In this document: piece by piece, positions 22,776-32,400 of the stretch | Position numbering within the stretch: the first letter of the stretch is position 1 | How the letters are laid out: each line of letters starts with the position of its first letter | Source: Eriocheir sinensis | Lineage: Eukaryota > Arthropoda > Malacostraca > Decapoda > Varunidae | Reading direction: 5' to 3' | Assembly (NCBI RefSeq): GCF_024679095.1 | Contig: NC_066529.1 | Coordinates: 2,615,094 to 2,679,093 of the forward strand | DNA length: 64,000 bases | Translations under genes and position numbers: made by a program | The notes under the pieces: generated by a model | The model's database searches: none | The model's input: the letters and a program-made list of their open reading frames with translations, nothing else | Told to the model about the DNA's origin: nothing

Positions 22776-23255
22776 ACAGTGCATCAAAGAGCCATAGTGC
22801 ACTGCAGCCATTCAGAGAGGCAAATGGAACGTTATCTGTCTCCACCATTCATCGCACAACCTTGCCTGACGCAGCTTACGATTAACAGATAACCTAGTAA
22901 ATAAAAAGGCAAGTTGCACGCGGTGCCACTGCGGCTGAGAAGAATAAGGGAGTGGTACGGAATGCTGGGCACCTAGCCATGGCGACACCACCCATACCCA
23001 ATTTTCAAAAGGAATGAAAGAAAAAAAACAAGAAATGTAAAGCGTAAGCCATGGAAGGTACAGGACACTCCGGATCAATAGTGGTCTGGCGACGTGTAGG
23101 AGCTGCGCATGTGGGTGGGGCCTGGGGCAGGACAGCGTCATCCGGGCCCCCATCGACCTTGAACCTCAGTCCCTCACAGCTTTCTCACTGAACTGAGAGC
23201 ACATACACGTTTACTTGTGGACTGTTCATGATTGGCAGTTTATATTTTTGAAAAT

Positions 23256-23544
23256 ATGCCAAATAACTGTGCAGTGTTTGGGTGCTTTAACAGAAAAGCA
23301 AACACAATAGGCTTAGCCATTCGTTACTTTCGGTTCCCCAGAAATGAAGAGATCAGAAACAAATGGATTTATGTGTGTGGCCGCGCTGACAGGATAAATA
23401 CTGACAATGCTGTGATGTGTTCAGTGCATTTTCGTGACAGTGATTACAGGGACGATTTGAAAAGCCGCCTCCTCGGAATTGAAACACCCAAAACACAGAG
23501 AGTTCTGAAGGATGGAGCAGTTCCCTCCCTTGCTCTGCCTGGAG
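23256..23544 (+). CDS. THAP-type zinc-finger domain, first coding exon (partial gene)
   Basis: ATG at 23256 opens 96 complete codons that form an intact THAP domain from the first residue: Cys5-x4-Cys10 ... Trp37 ... Cys55-x2-His58 (the C2CH zinc ligands), RYFRFPRN between them, and the closing AVPSL at 88-92. The exon ends at a good donor (GGAG|GTAAGTG, 23545) in phase 1. THAP domains bind DNA and occur in P-element-type transposases and in host transcription or chromatin factors derived from them. The remaining exons are not identifiable here, so I cannot tell a host THAP gene from a transposon-encoded one. A (GT)n microsatellite follows the donor at once. Confidence 0.85.
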
Positions 23545-24107
23545 GTAAGTGTGTGTGTGTGTGTGTGTGTAGATAGATAAATAGATATAACGCTGGAATT
23601 TTCATGGTCTGTTTTGTGGTCCTAGTGTGTAGTCGCGGTCCCAGCTCCTCGGAGAAGGGTTGATTATTGTGGTGCTTATGTATGTGGGGATTATGTGGAT
23701 TATGCCGGTATAGGGTTACTGTAGTAGGGATTATGTGGATTATGTCGGGATATTCGAGCAAAGCGGTGCGAGGCGGTAGTGACGCCAGATGTACACGGCC
23801 AAAAGTGTCGAGACAGCGGTAAGATACGACACACACCCTGGACACGACATGGGCGAGATGAGTGAAATGCTGACTCGGAGCGCCTGCCGGAGGGTCATCT
23901 GGCGCAGGGTTTGAGCAGGGAGAAGAGAGGGACAGTAGGCTAGCGAGGTGGTAGTAAGAAGGGAAATACGACGTTGTTCACGCTGCCGTTGCCATGATGT
24001 CTCACACCTTGACCAACCGCAAGGAGCAACCCGACTGTCAACTGTACCCGCAAATGCGTATGTAGTATTGATTATTAGTAAAACTTACTGAAATGTGATG
24101 ATTTGTA

Positions 24108-24383
24108 GGAGGGAAAGAGGAAACGGCAGGGGGCAAGTAGAGGAATGGAAGAAGGAAAAGAATAATGAAACTCAGGAAAATATACTTAAAGGAAAAAGGG
24201 TGGGAGACAAAAGTAATAGATATGTTAAGGAAATAGGAGATATGAAGGGGCTGCAGGAGTGGGAGATAAGGGAGATGGAGGAAGTGAAAGATAAGAGACT
24301 GAGGGGAGTCGGATGTAAAGAGAACGAAGGAATGATTAAGAGATAAGAGAAATGGAGGAAGTGGAGGGTAAAGGTCACTGATG

Positions 24384-24431
<48 letters not shown>
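24108..24431. repeat. Purine-rich tract followed by (AC)n
   Basis: A/G-rich DNA (24108-24375) then a pure (AC)n run (24384-24431). From 23550 to 25050 no gene is visible. Confidence 0.85.
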
Positions 24432-24432
<1 letters not shown>

Positions 24433-25065
24433 CCGTCGAGTGTTAATAATCTGCGTCGAATGGTAAAGTAAATAGCTGCTTGTGGCCTCAATGCTCATCT
24501 CCGTCGCTTTGGCCCTTGAGCCTATGGTGTGTAAGAAACTATTATCCCGGGAGACAGGGCAGGACTGTTATCCGGGTTGCCACAGATTTAAAAAATCCAT
24601 CTAAACACATTCATGTTTTTCCTGCCATTCATGATTAACAAAGTATATACGGAAGTTGAAAATAGGAAAATGGACTAATTTAATCTCACTTTCATTGAAC
24701 GCTTATATACCAGCAGCTTACGCCCCTCTTCTTCTTCGGTGTTTAAGGTGCTGGGTAGGCCATTCTTCGTTCTGCATTCAAAGATTTCTCCCCTAATAAA
24801 ACTTTAGTTATCCCTCTACTACCGTCAATATAAGATTCTCTACGTTGAGGCATCTTAGAAAATAGCTTTTATGGTTAACTAAAACAAATGTCTTTCTCTT
24901 ATCGATATTTATATTATAATTCCTATCATTATCAGTCACTAGTAGTGGTTTTGAGGCAGCTTAATTAAACCTAAAGAAAATATGTTTACATTTATCGAGA
25001 GTAAAAGGTTGCTTCCATCGCTCGCACTTCTGGTAAGGGTAGAGGCACTGAATAAAATAAGTATG

Positions 25066-25592
25066 ACACCCCTTCTCTACCTAGACTTTACCAATGTTAC
25101 GCAAACGGTAGCACTGAAAATTACCTGTAAATTCTGTGGTGTGGAGTAAGATCATACTTCCCTTACTTACCACCCTTTCACATTAAGATTCTACTATGGA
25201 TACTTCGAATTGTCCATAGTAGAATGTAAATGTGAAAGGGAGTTAGGACTGAGGAGACTGAGATGGTGAAAGGAAGAATAGAGTAGAATAGAGTAGCGGG
25301 CTTTTTTTCATTATTGTTTCCTTTCCTCTTTTATTTTTTTTTTTTTGCCCTTGAACAGTTTCCTTTACTGTAAAAAAAAAAAAAAAAAGGGAGTTGAGTG
25401 GATGTGTTGGGTTTTCATGGCCCTGAAAAGATATACTGCCTATCTTTTTTCCTCCTTTCATCACCTCAGTCCTATCAGTCCCTTTCACATTTAGAATCTT
25501 CCAGGATTAATTCTTACTCCACACCACAGAATTTGCTGATATAATTTTCAGTGCTATCGTTTACTCAACACTGGGAAAGTCTAGGGAAGGTG
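25066..25592. mobile_element. Nested foldback element
   Basis: The left arm (about 25066-25165, CTAGACTTTACC, GGTAGCACTGAAAATTA, CTGTGGTGTGGAGTAAGA) is the inverted complement of the right arm (about 25500-25592). Inside, a second hairpin pairs CCCTTTCACATT...TACTATGGA (25167-25201) with TCCATAGTAGAATGT...GAAAGGG (25212-25241), and a third pairs GACTGAGGAGACTGAGATGG (25248-25267) with the CACCTCAGTCCTATCAGTC region. The loop holds A- and T-runs. This is the architecture of a non-autonomous foldback or MITE. Confidence 0.75.
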
Positions 25593-25685
25593 TGATTGAT
25601 TGATTGATAGTTTATTGTTGCAGGTCAACAATAAGGGAGAAGGGTACTCCTCAACATGCCCTTATTACATCGTATATATAATTAG
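25588..25685 (+). repeat. (TGAT)n-flanked dispersed repeat end
   Basis: TGATTGATTGATAGTTTATTGTTGCAGGT followed by GTACTCCTCAACATGCCC (shown in part). The reverse complement of the first part is at 47952-48004, so the sequence is a dispersed element end with an ATTG-type microsatellite. Confidence 0.55.
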
Positions 25686-26033
25686 CATTCGTTAAGCACT
25701 CCAGGGATTCTCTAGTTGCTCATTTCAGCTTGATTGGCGCCCCATGGCTACAAAAGCGGGGGTGGTGTGAGCGCGCGTGCCTGTGTGCAGCCCACGGCTC
25801 CTCATTCCTCTGTGTCACGGTATAATGAGGCAATGAAGTGGATCACCAGTCAGGAGTCAACGACCCCAGCCATACAGTGCTAATGACCTCAGTCCTGACG
25901 CCAACGTACGTCACTTAGAATTCCAGTCAGTCAGTCAGTAGACCACTCCGTATCCATGCTAAATGAGGCTGCACCCCTTGCCATACTGTGCATAGTATGG
26001 ACACCCGTAATACATGCTGATGCGGTCGGAATC

Positions 26034-26236
26034 AGCGTTGCCAAGTTATCGTACTCATAGCATTGCATTTCCGTAGTTTCTGACCAATAACGAATGCAAA
26101 AAACAAACAAACAAACATTAATAAATAGGAGTTTTAACGCTAACTTCAATTTTCTATCGTTATTTATGTAGGTACGAGAGTTTGAGGCTTAAAAGTAATA
26201 AAGACGATGTGGTGAATACGATAATCTGGCAACGCT
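26034..26236. mobile_element. MITE, copy 1 (TIR AGCGTTGCCAAGTTATCGTA)
   Basis: About 203 bp bounded by inverted AGCGTTGCC...GATAATCTGGCAACGCT. The interior shares ATTGCATTT, GTTTCTG..CC.ATAA and ATCGTTAT with the second copy at 26382-26573. It has no coding capacity. Confidence 0.75.
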
Positions 26237-26381
26237 GGTCGGAATAGACAACAGGAACTAGTATTATAAACAACAGAAAAAATTTGCAGCAAAAAAAAAA
26301 AAATGAAAATCGCGTTTGACTGTATAAAACAAATTCTTTCACGTTCCAAAAGGCTACACTTCCATTACCAGACCCCAAACC

Positions 26382-26573
26382 AACGTTACCAGATTATCGT
26401 ACGCATAACATTGTATTTTCCAGTTTCTGTCCCATAAATATTGCAAAAAGGAGCATCAATAATTACTGATTTTAACAATAATCATAAATGCATATCGTTA
26501 TCTTTGTGGGTCCGATAGTTTTTGGTCAGAAATCGGCAAAACAATGCGCCAAGTACGACAATCTGGTAACGTT
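26382..26573. mobile_element. MITE, copy 2 (TIR AACGTTACCAGATTATCGTA)
   Basis: 192 bp bounded by AACGTTACCAGATTATCGTAC and TACGACAATCTGGTAACGTT (ends imperfectly inverted), same orientation as copy 1 and 150 bp from it. The divergence between copies suggests old insertions. Confidence 0.78.
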
Positions 26574-27064
26574 GCCCCAGACACCCAACCTGCAAGTAAA
26601 ATTAATCTAGAAACACAATAGTACCATGGCCTTAAACCTCACTATAACAATAACCCATATATCTCATTACCAAACGCCTTCCATCCATACTTCATACTAA
26701 TCTCACGCATTAACGAAAGTAAAACCTTTGACATTAAAACGCAAGGCACGGAAAAGGGTAAGTGAGAGTTAAATTTATGGCTGGTTGTATAATTAGACTT
26801 TCAGGAAGAGGAGTCAGCGAACTCATCCACCCTGCTCTCCACCTCTCACCCCTCCACCCGGCACACACTCCATCACTGCCACAGGGAATACACGCGGGCA
26901 CTGACAACTAGGCGAGTCATCCTATACATCCTGCTGATAATGGGGATCGCAGTTGACTACGAGGAGAGCGAACTGTAAATTTTGATGTGTCCTGCTGGCT
27001 GTTTTATGTTACTAGATTATAAGTCAGTGACCCCAAAATTGCTTGTCCGTCTACTAATGGTCTA

Positions 27065-27131
27065 GACACACACACACACACACACACGCACACACACACA
27101 CACCTCCTCTTTTCCTGTATTTCACAACTAG

Positions 27132-27217
<86 letters not shown>
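27065..27217. repeat. Compound (AC)n microsatellites
   Basis: Three AC runs (27065-27102, 27135-27178, 27181-27217) with short interruptions. Cys-Val frames on the minus strand are artefacts. Confidence 0.95.
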
Positions 27218-27218
<1 letters not shown>

Positions 27219-27620
27219 GAATGACATTGGCAGAAGAAGAAGAAACAAAGAAAGAGAAAACGACAATGAAAGAAAAACATACTACAACACGTATGTAATA
27301 GTTATACTGACGCATCACGGGACGATCGACGTTCAGGACAGCGGCGGACCACGTCATTATGCGTTATAGTGGTCCCATAATATTAAAATGGATCTGGAAA
27401 CTCACTCGCTTCTACAGATATCCAGTGACATCTTAACCATCGCATCAATACTATACTATATCTATACCGTACTATACTGAGCTTGTTTTATAGTTATCTT
27501 AGTATATCCTTTTTACCTATCAAATATGTCTACAGTAACTCCAGGCTTCTATGTCCGGCAGCGGCCTCTGTGTTTACATCGTCTTGCTATCATCACTGTT
27601 TTTGAGTTTATCTGTTCACC

Positions 27621-27968
27621 ATGGCCTCCAAGTCTACAAAACCCACTGCTAAGGTTGCCAGACTGTTCACCATGGCCTCCAAGTCTACAAAACCCACTGC
27701 TAAGGTTGCCAGACTGTTCACCATGGCCTCAAAGTCTAAAAAAGCGATTGTCAGACTGAGGCCGTATGAAGCGATTGGCGAGGAAACGAAAGCAAAGATT
27801 ATTAAAGACTTCGAGGGCGGGAAATCAATAACGGCTCTTGCTCTCCAGTCAGATATGTCTTGTTACCTAATTACCACGATCCTGAAGAAGAGGAACGAAG
27901 TGACGGAGGCTGTTGAAGGGTCATCACCTACACGCTGTACAGGTCTGTCCACCATCACCTTAAATTAA
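27621..27968 (+). CDS. psq/CENP-B-like helix-turn-helix protein, short or partial
   Basis: A 115-residue frame from ATG 27621 to TAA 27968. Residues ~50-100 (EETKAKIIKDFEGGK, then an SDMSCYLITTILKKRNEV helix pair) look like the psq/CENP-B N-terminal HTH found in Tigger/pogo transposases and jerky-type host proteins. Residues 1-34 are two copies of MASKSTKPTAKVARLFT, from a perfect 51-bp DNA repeat (27621-27671, 27672-27722), and a third partial copy starts the unique part. Each copy begins CACCATGG, so three in-frame Met codons have equally good initiation contexts. A possible donor lies at 27940 (ACAG|GTCTGT), which would splice onward to a missing endonuclease domain. It is either a remnant Tigger-type transposase or a domesticated DNA-binding protein. 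Confidence 0.6.
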   Translation: MASKSTKPTAKVARLFTMASKSTKPTAKVARLFTMASKSKKAIVRLRPYEAIGEETKAKIIKDFEGGKSITALALQSDMSCYLITTILKKRNEVTEAVEGSSPTRCTGLSTITLN

Positions 27969-28284
27969 CTATCTCTCCTTCTCTTTTCCTTTCATTTTAT
28001 TTTCCGTCATCTGATTTTTCATTTACCTATTATTATTTATTGCTATCCTCCTCTATCCCTCCATTCTTCTTCATCTCTCTCCTTTACTTAATATTTCATC
28101 CTCTCTTGCTCTCCTCTAAGACAACACATAATTTGTTTTCAGTGAAGTTATGCTAAATGACCTGAAATTACTGTGTCCTCATTGCAAAGGCAGGCAGACG
28201 AGGGTGGCGGTGGTGGTGATGGGGTGATTATGGTGTATTAATGCAGGAAAAGGTGTCGCAAGGATGTTATGAAGTCATGTTATT

Positions 28285-28514
<230 letters not shown>

Positions 28515-28699
28515 CGCCCAATGACCACAACTAACGCTTCATTGTCCTTGAATACCACAATGAAACATATTAGGTAAGGAATGGATCAAGGATAATCTAT
28601 AGTATGTCTGTGTCCTTATCTACTTTCCCCCGTTTTACACGTAGATCAATAATAACATCGACATCATTTTCTCTATTTTTGTAACATATAGGGCCGCCC

Positions 28700-28885
28700 A
28701 AGTTCACATATTTGCTGAGGCTTTCGTAGGAGTTGTAGGCATATCCAGGAGTAGTTTTATGACCCTGGTGGTAGTCTGACCCTTCTTCTGTACCATGAAC
28801 CTAAAGAAACATACATTATAACCCGATTGATCCCCTCTTTGACCTTTAGAAATAGCTGATGTGAGAAGTGAAAGTGTCTTTTAAT
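28700..28885 (+). repeat. Dispersed 'gaccctggtggtagtttga' repeat family, copy
   Basis: It shares GGCTTTCGT, AGTTTTATGACCCTGG, TGGTAGTCTGACCC, GAACCT.AA, CCCGATTGAT and AGCTGATGTGAG with the tandem copies at 57400-57855, in the same order. Confidence 0.75.
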
Positions 28886-29473
28886 ATCGACCATAGCATC
28901 CTCTCCCTCCTGTTGACAAGCCCGAGTGTCCCTCCCACCAGCCTTATCCCACCTGACACATCATCCGCTTCACCTCTATCCGTTTCCCTGTCCAGCTTTG
29001 TATATCGATTTCATCCCCGTGTTTACCGCCCTGTGTACGTGTGCAATGATAAATCCCATGCGTGATATAGCACCTCTTCCGCCACTTGGTCTCATTTCAT
29101 CCCCTTCCCCCCATTCCACGCACCGCTGAGTCTCTGGTGCATGAGATGAGGGAAGCTGATAATGGCAGGGAAGCCTTATAATGGGAAGCAACAGTCAATC
29201 ATGGTATTAAGCAATGATAGACCCCCATGCAATTGCTATCACCTCCTCCTCCTCCTCCTCCTCCTCTTAGACCCATTTCCTCCCTTAATTCTCCGCCATT
29301 CCATTAAAGGTGTGTGGTAATGTTACAGCAAAGGGAGGCCAAGGAAGGAAGGTGGCGGGAGAGCCTGTATCGTGTGTTGCTGATGCGTGAGGAACTGAGG
29401 ATGATTTAAAACACAGACAAGTTAGGGCATTGCTCCACCCCGCGCCACCTCGCTCACACCCACACCCACACCC

Positions 29474-29475
<2 letters not shown>

Positions 29476-29510
<35 letters not shown>
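29476..29510. repeat. (GA)n microsatellite
   Basis: Pure GA run. An (CCT)n run lies at 29244-29268. From 28900 to 29790 no gene is visible. Confidence 0.95.
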
Positions 29511-29513
<3 letters not shown>

Positions 29514-29791
29514 TTATCAATGCTGATGACATATATAAGATAACAGAAGGCCGCTTTCATGCATGTATATACGAGTATGAGTAACGCGTGTTGTTATATA
29601 GGAACTCTTAGTGCAGTGCAACGCGGTTTTATTCCCATATAACCCCAGTGACACCGTGAAAGACAACCCCCACGCGATCTAAGACCTTTTCCACTAGACT
29701 TATTTATAGAGAGAACCTTTCAGCTGGATTAATGGTCGATAGAGAAAGGGATTGAAAACAGACTGCCGGGCTATGTCACAGGATGTCGCAA

Positions 29792-31060
29792 GGGAGGACT
29801 GACTCATTTTCTAGACATGATAGTGGACGGTATAGACACAAAGGGGTTAAGAGGAGAGAAGAGAGAATGGAAGAGGGAACAGAAGAGAAAGAGGAGAGGA
29901 GATAAAGAGAAAGAGGAGGAGAAGGGAAAGAGAATAGGGAGGACTGACTCATTTTCTAGACATGATAGTGGACAGTATAGACACAAAGGGGTTAAGAGGA
30001 GAGAAGAGAGAATGAAAGAGGGAATAGAAGAGAAAGAGGAGAGGAGATAAAGAGAAAGAGGAAGATAAGGGAAAGAGAATAGGGAGGACTGACTCATTTT
30101 CTAGACATGATAGTGGAGGGTATAGACACAAAGGGATTAAGAGGAGAGAAGAGAGAATGAAAGAGGGAATAGAAGAGAAAGAGGAGAGGAGATAACGAGA
30201 AAGAGGAGGATAAGGGAAAGAGAATAGGGAGGACTGACTCATTTTCTAGACATGATAGTGGAGGGTATAGAAACAAAGGGGTTAAGAGGAGAGAGAATGA
30301 AAGAGGGAATAGAAGAGAAAGAGGAGAGGAGATAAGGAGAAAGAGGAGGAGAAGGGAAAGAGAATAGGGAGGACTGACTCATTTTCTAGACATGATAGTG
30401 GAGGGTATAGAAACAAAGGGATTAAGAGGAGAGAAGAGAGAATGGAAGAGGGAATAGAAGAGAAAGAGGAGAGGAGATAAAGAGAAAGAGGAGGAGAAGG
30501 GAAAGAGAATAGGGAGGACTGACTCATTTTCTAGACATGATAGTGGAGGGTATAGACACAAAGGGGTTAAGAGGAGAGAAGAGAGAATGGAAGAGGGAAT
30601 AGAAGAGAAAGAGGAGAGGAGATAAAGAGAAAGAGGAGAAGGGAAAGAGAATAGGGAGGACTGACTCATTTTCTAGACATGATAGTGGACAGTATAGACA
30701 CAAAGGGGTTAAGAGGAGAGAAGAGAGAATGAAAGAGGGAATAGAAGAGAAAGAGGAGAGGAGATAAAGAGAAAGAGGAGAAGGGAAAGAGAATAGGGAG
30801 GACTGACTCATTTTCTAGACATGATAGTGGACAATATAGACACAAAGAGGTTAAGAGAAGAGAGAATGAAAGAGGGAATAGAAGAGAAAGAGGAGAGGAG
30901 ATAAGGAGAAAGAGGAGGATAAGGGAAAGAGAATAGGGAGGACTGACTCATTTTGTAGACATGATAGTGGAGGGTATAGAAACAAAGGGATTAAGAGGAG
31001 AGAAGAGAGAATGAAAGAGGGAATAGAAGAGAAAGGGGAGAAAAAGGGGAAAGAGAATAA
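29792..31060. repeat. ~145-bp minisatellite, nine copies
   Basis: Each unit starts GGGAGGACTGACTCATTTT then CTAGACATGATAGTGGA, followed by purine-rich DNA. Unit starts are at 29792, 29937, 30082, 30227, 30367, 30512, 30654, 30796 and 30936: spacings of 145, 145, 145, 140, 145, 142, 142 and 140 bp. Copies are very similar, which suggests recent homogenisation. The minus-strand frames starting MSQSSLFSFP recur because the repeat does; they are not genes. Confidence 0.97.
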
Positions 31061-31360
31061 GAAAAGAGAGAGAAGGAATGAAAAACAAACTGCCGTGCTA
31101 TTAGATAATGAGACTTCCTATACCATAAAACTGACTAAGTGGTCCCCATGGTATATATGCTGTCATCTCGCTCTTCTTTTATCTCCCATTGCTTTGAATC
31201 ACTTAATAATCGGGCCACACCTCATTCACGGTCTCTTCCTCTGTCTCTTTTTGCACGCTTCCTCCCACACTTCCTCTCCAATCTTTCATTCATTGGCGCT
31301 GTGCTGTGTCGTTTATCTCCCGTGTGCCAGCTGCTCTTTGGGTCTTCCTCTCCCCATTAG

Positions 31361-32264
31361 CCAATCAAAACCCCGCTTTATCCCTCAACAGGCACTTAGG
31401 GACATGTTACCGGCCCTTTGATTGGCCATAAAGCACCGGGATAGCCAGTTAAAACCCCGGAAAGTTGCCCTGACTCACTATTCCCAGCCGATGAAAACCT
31501 CAGGACACGGGTTGAGCTTCTCTGATTGGCCAAAGAGCATTAGATTAACCAGTCAAAACCCCGGGAAGTTGCCCTTAGTCACTATTACCAGCCAATGAAA
31601 GCTCAGGACACAAGTTGGGCTCCTCTGATTGGCCAAACAGCACCATGAGAGCCAGTCAAAACCCCAGGAAGTTAACCTGACTCACCATTACCAGCCAATG
31701 AAAACTTAGACACACGGGTTGAGCTTCCCTGATTGGCCAAACAGCACCATGAGAGCCAGTCAAAACCCCAGGAAGTTGCCCTGACTCACCATTACCAGCC
31801 AATGAAAACTTAGACACACGGGTTGAGCTTCCCTGATTGGCCAAAGAGCATTAGATTAACCAGTCAAAACCCCGGAAAGTTGCCCTCAGTCAGTATTCCC
31901 AGCCAATGAAAACCTCAGGACACAGATTGAGCTCCTCTGATTGGCCAAAGAGGACCATGAGAGCCAATCAAAACCCCGGGAAGTTGCCCTCAGTCACTAT
32001 TACCAGCCAATGAAAACTTAGACACACGGGTTGAGCTTCCCTGATTGGCCAAAGAGCATTAGATTAACCAGTCAAAACCCCGGAAAGTTGCCCTCAGTCA
32101 CTATTCCCAGCCAATGAAAACCTCAGGACACGAGTTGTGCTCCTCTTAAACACCCAATGAGAACCCAGAATGATTGTTGTCCTCCGGTAGAGCAGCCAAT
32201 AGGGTCCAGAGTTTCAGGGACAAGCAGCCAATGGGGTCGAGGGGTTCAGGGCCGGGGAGCCAAT
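31361..32264. promoter_or_regulatory. Array of CCAAT boxes, 104-bp period, upstream of TBP-like gene
   Basis: ATTGG occurs at 31421, 31525, 31628, 31732, 31836, 31940 and 32044: constant 103-104-bp spacing. CCAAT occurs at 31361, 31592, 31695, 31799, 31903, 31964, 32007, 32111, 32154, 32196, 32228 and 32260. Repeat-unit sites have the contexts AGCCAATGA and (reverse) GGCCAATCA, both full matches to the NF-Y consensus RRCCAATSR. The array is thus a minisatellite carrying at least 19 NF-Y-type sites in both orientations. It ends ~140 bp before the predicted initiator Met of the TBP-like gene, so it would lie in the promoter. Binding is predicted, not shown. Confidence 0.75.
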
Positions 32265-32400
32265 GGGAAGGCGTGTTTGAGGGACGTGTCCTCCTCCTGT
32301 TGTGGACGAGGTGGAGATGCTAGTTTGGAGCCGCCGTCTCCCTCTCTTCCTCCCTGAGTATTTTTCACTTTTCTTGGGGAGGAGGATGACCTGCTGAGGC

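Noticed and set aside
29792..31060. Regularly spaced repeats suggestive of a CRISPR array
   Set aside because: Units are contiguous ~145-bp tandem copies with no unique spacers, and the DNA is eukaryotic; it is a minisatellite.
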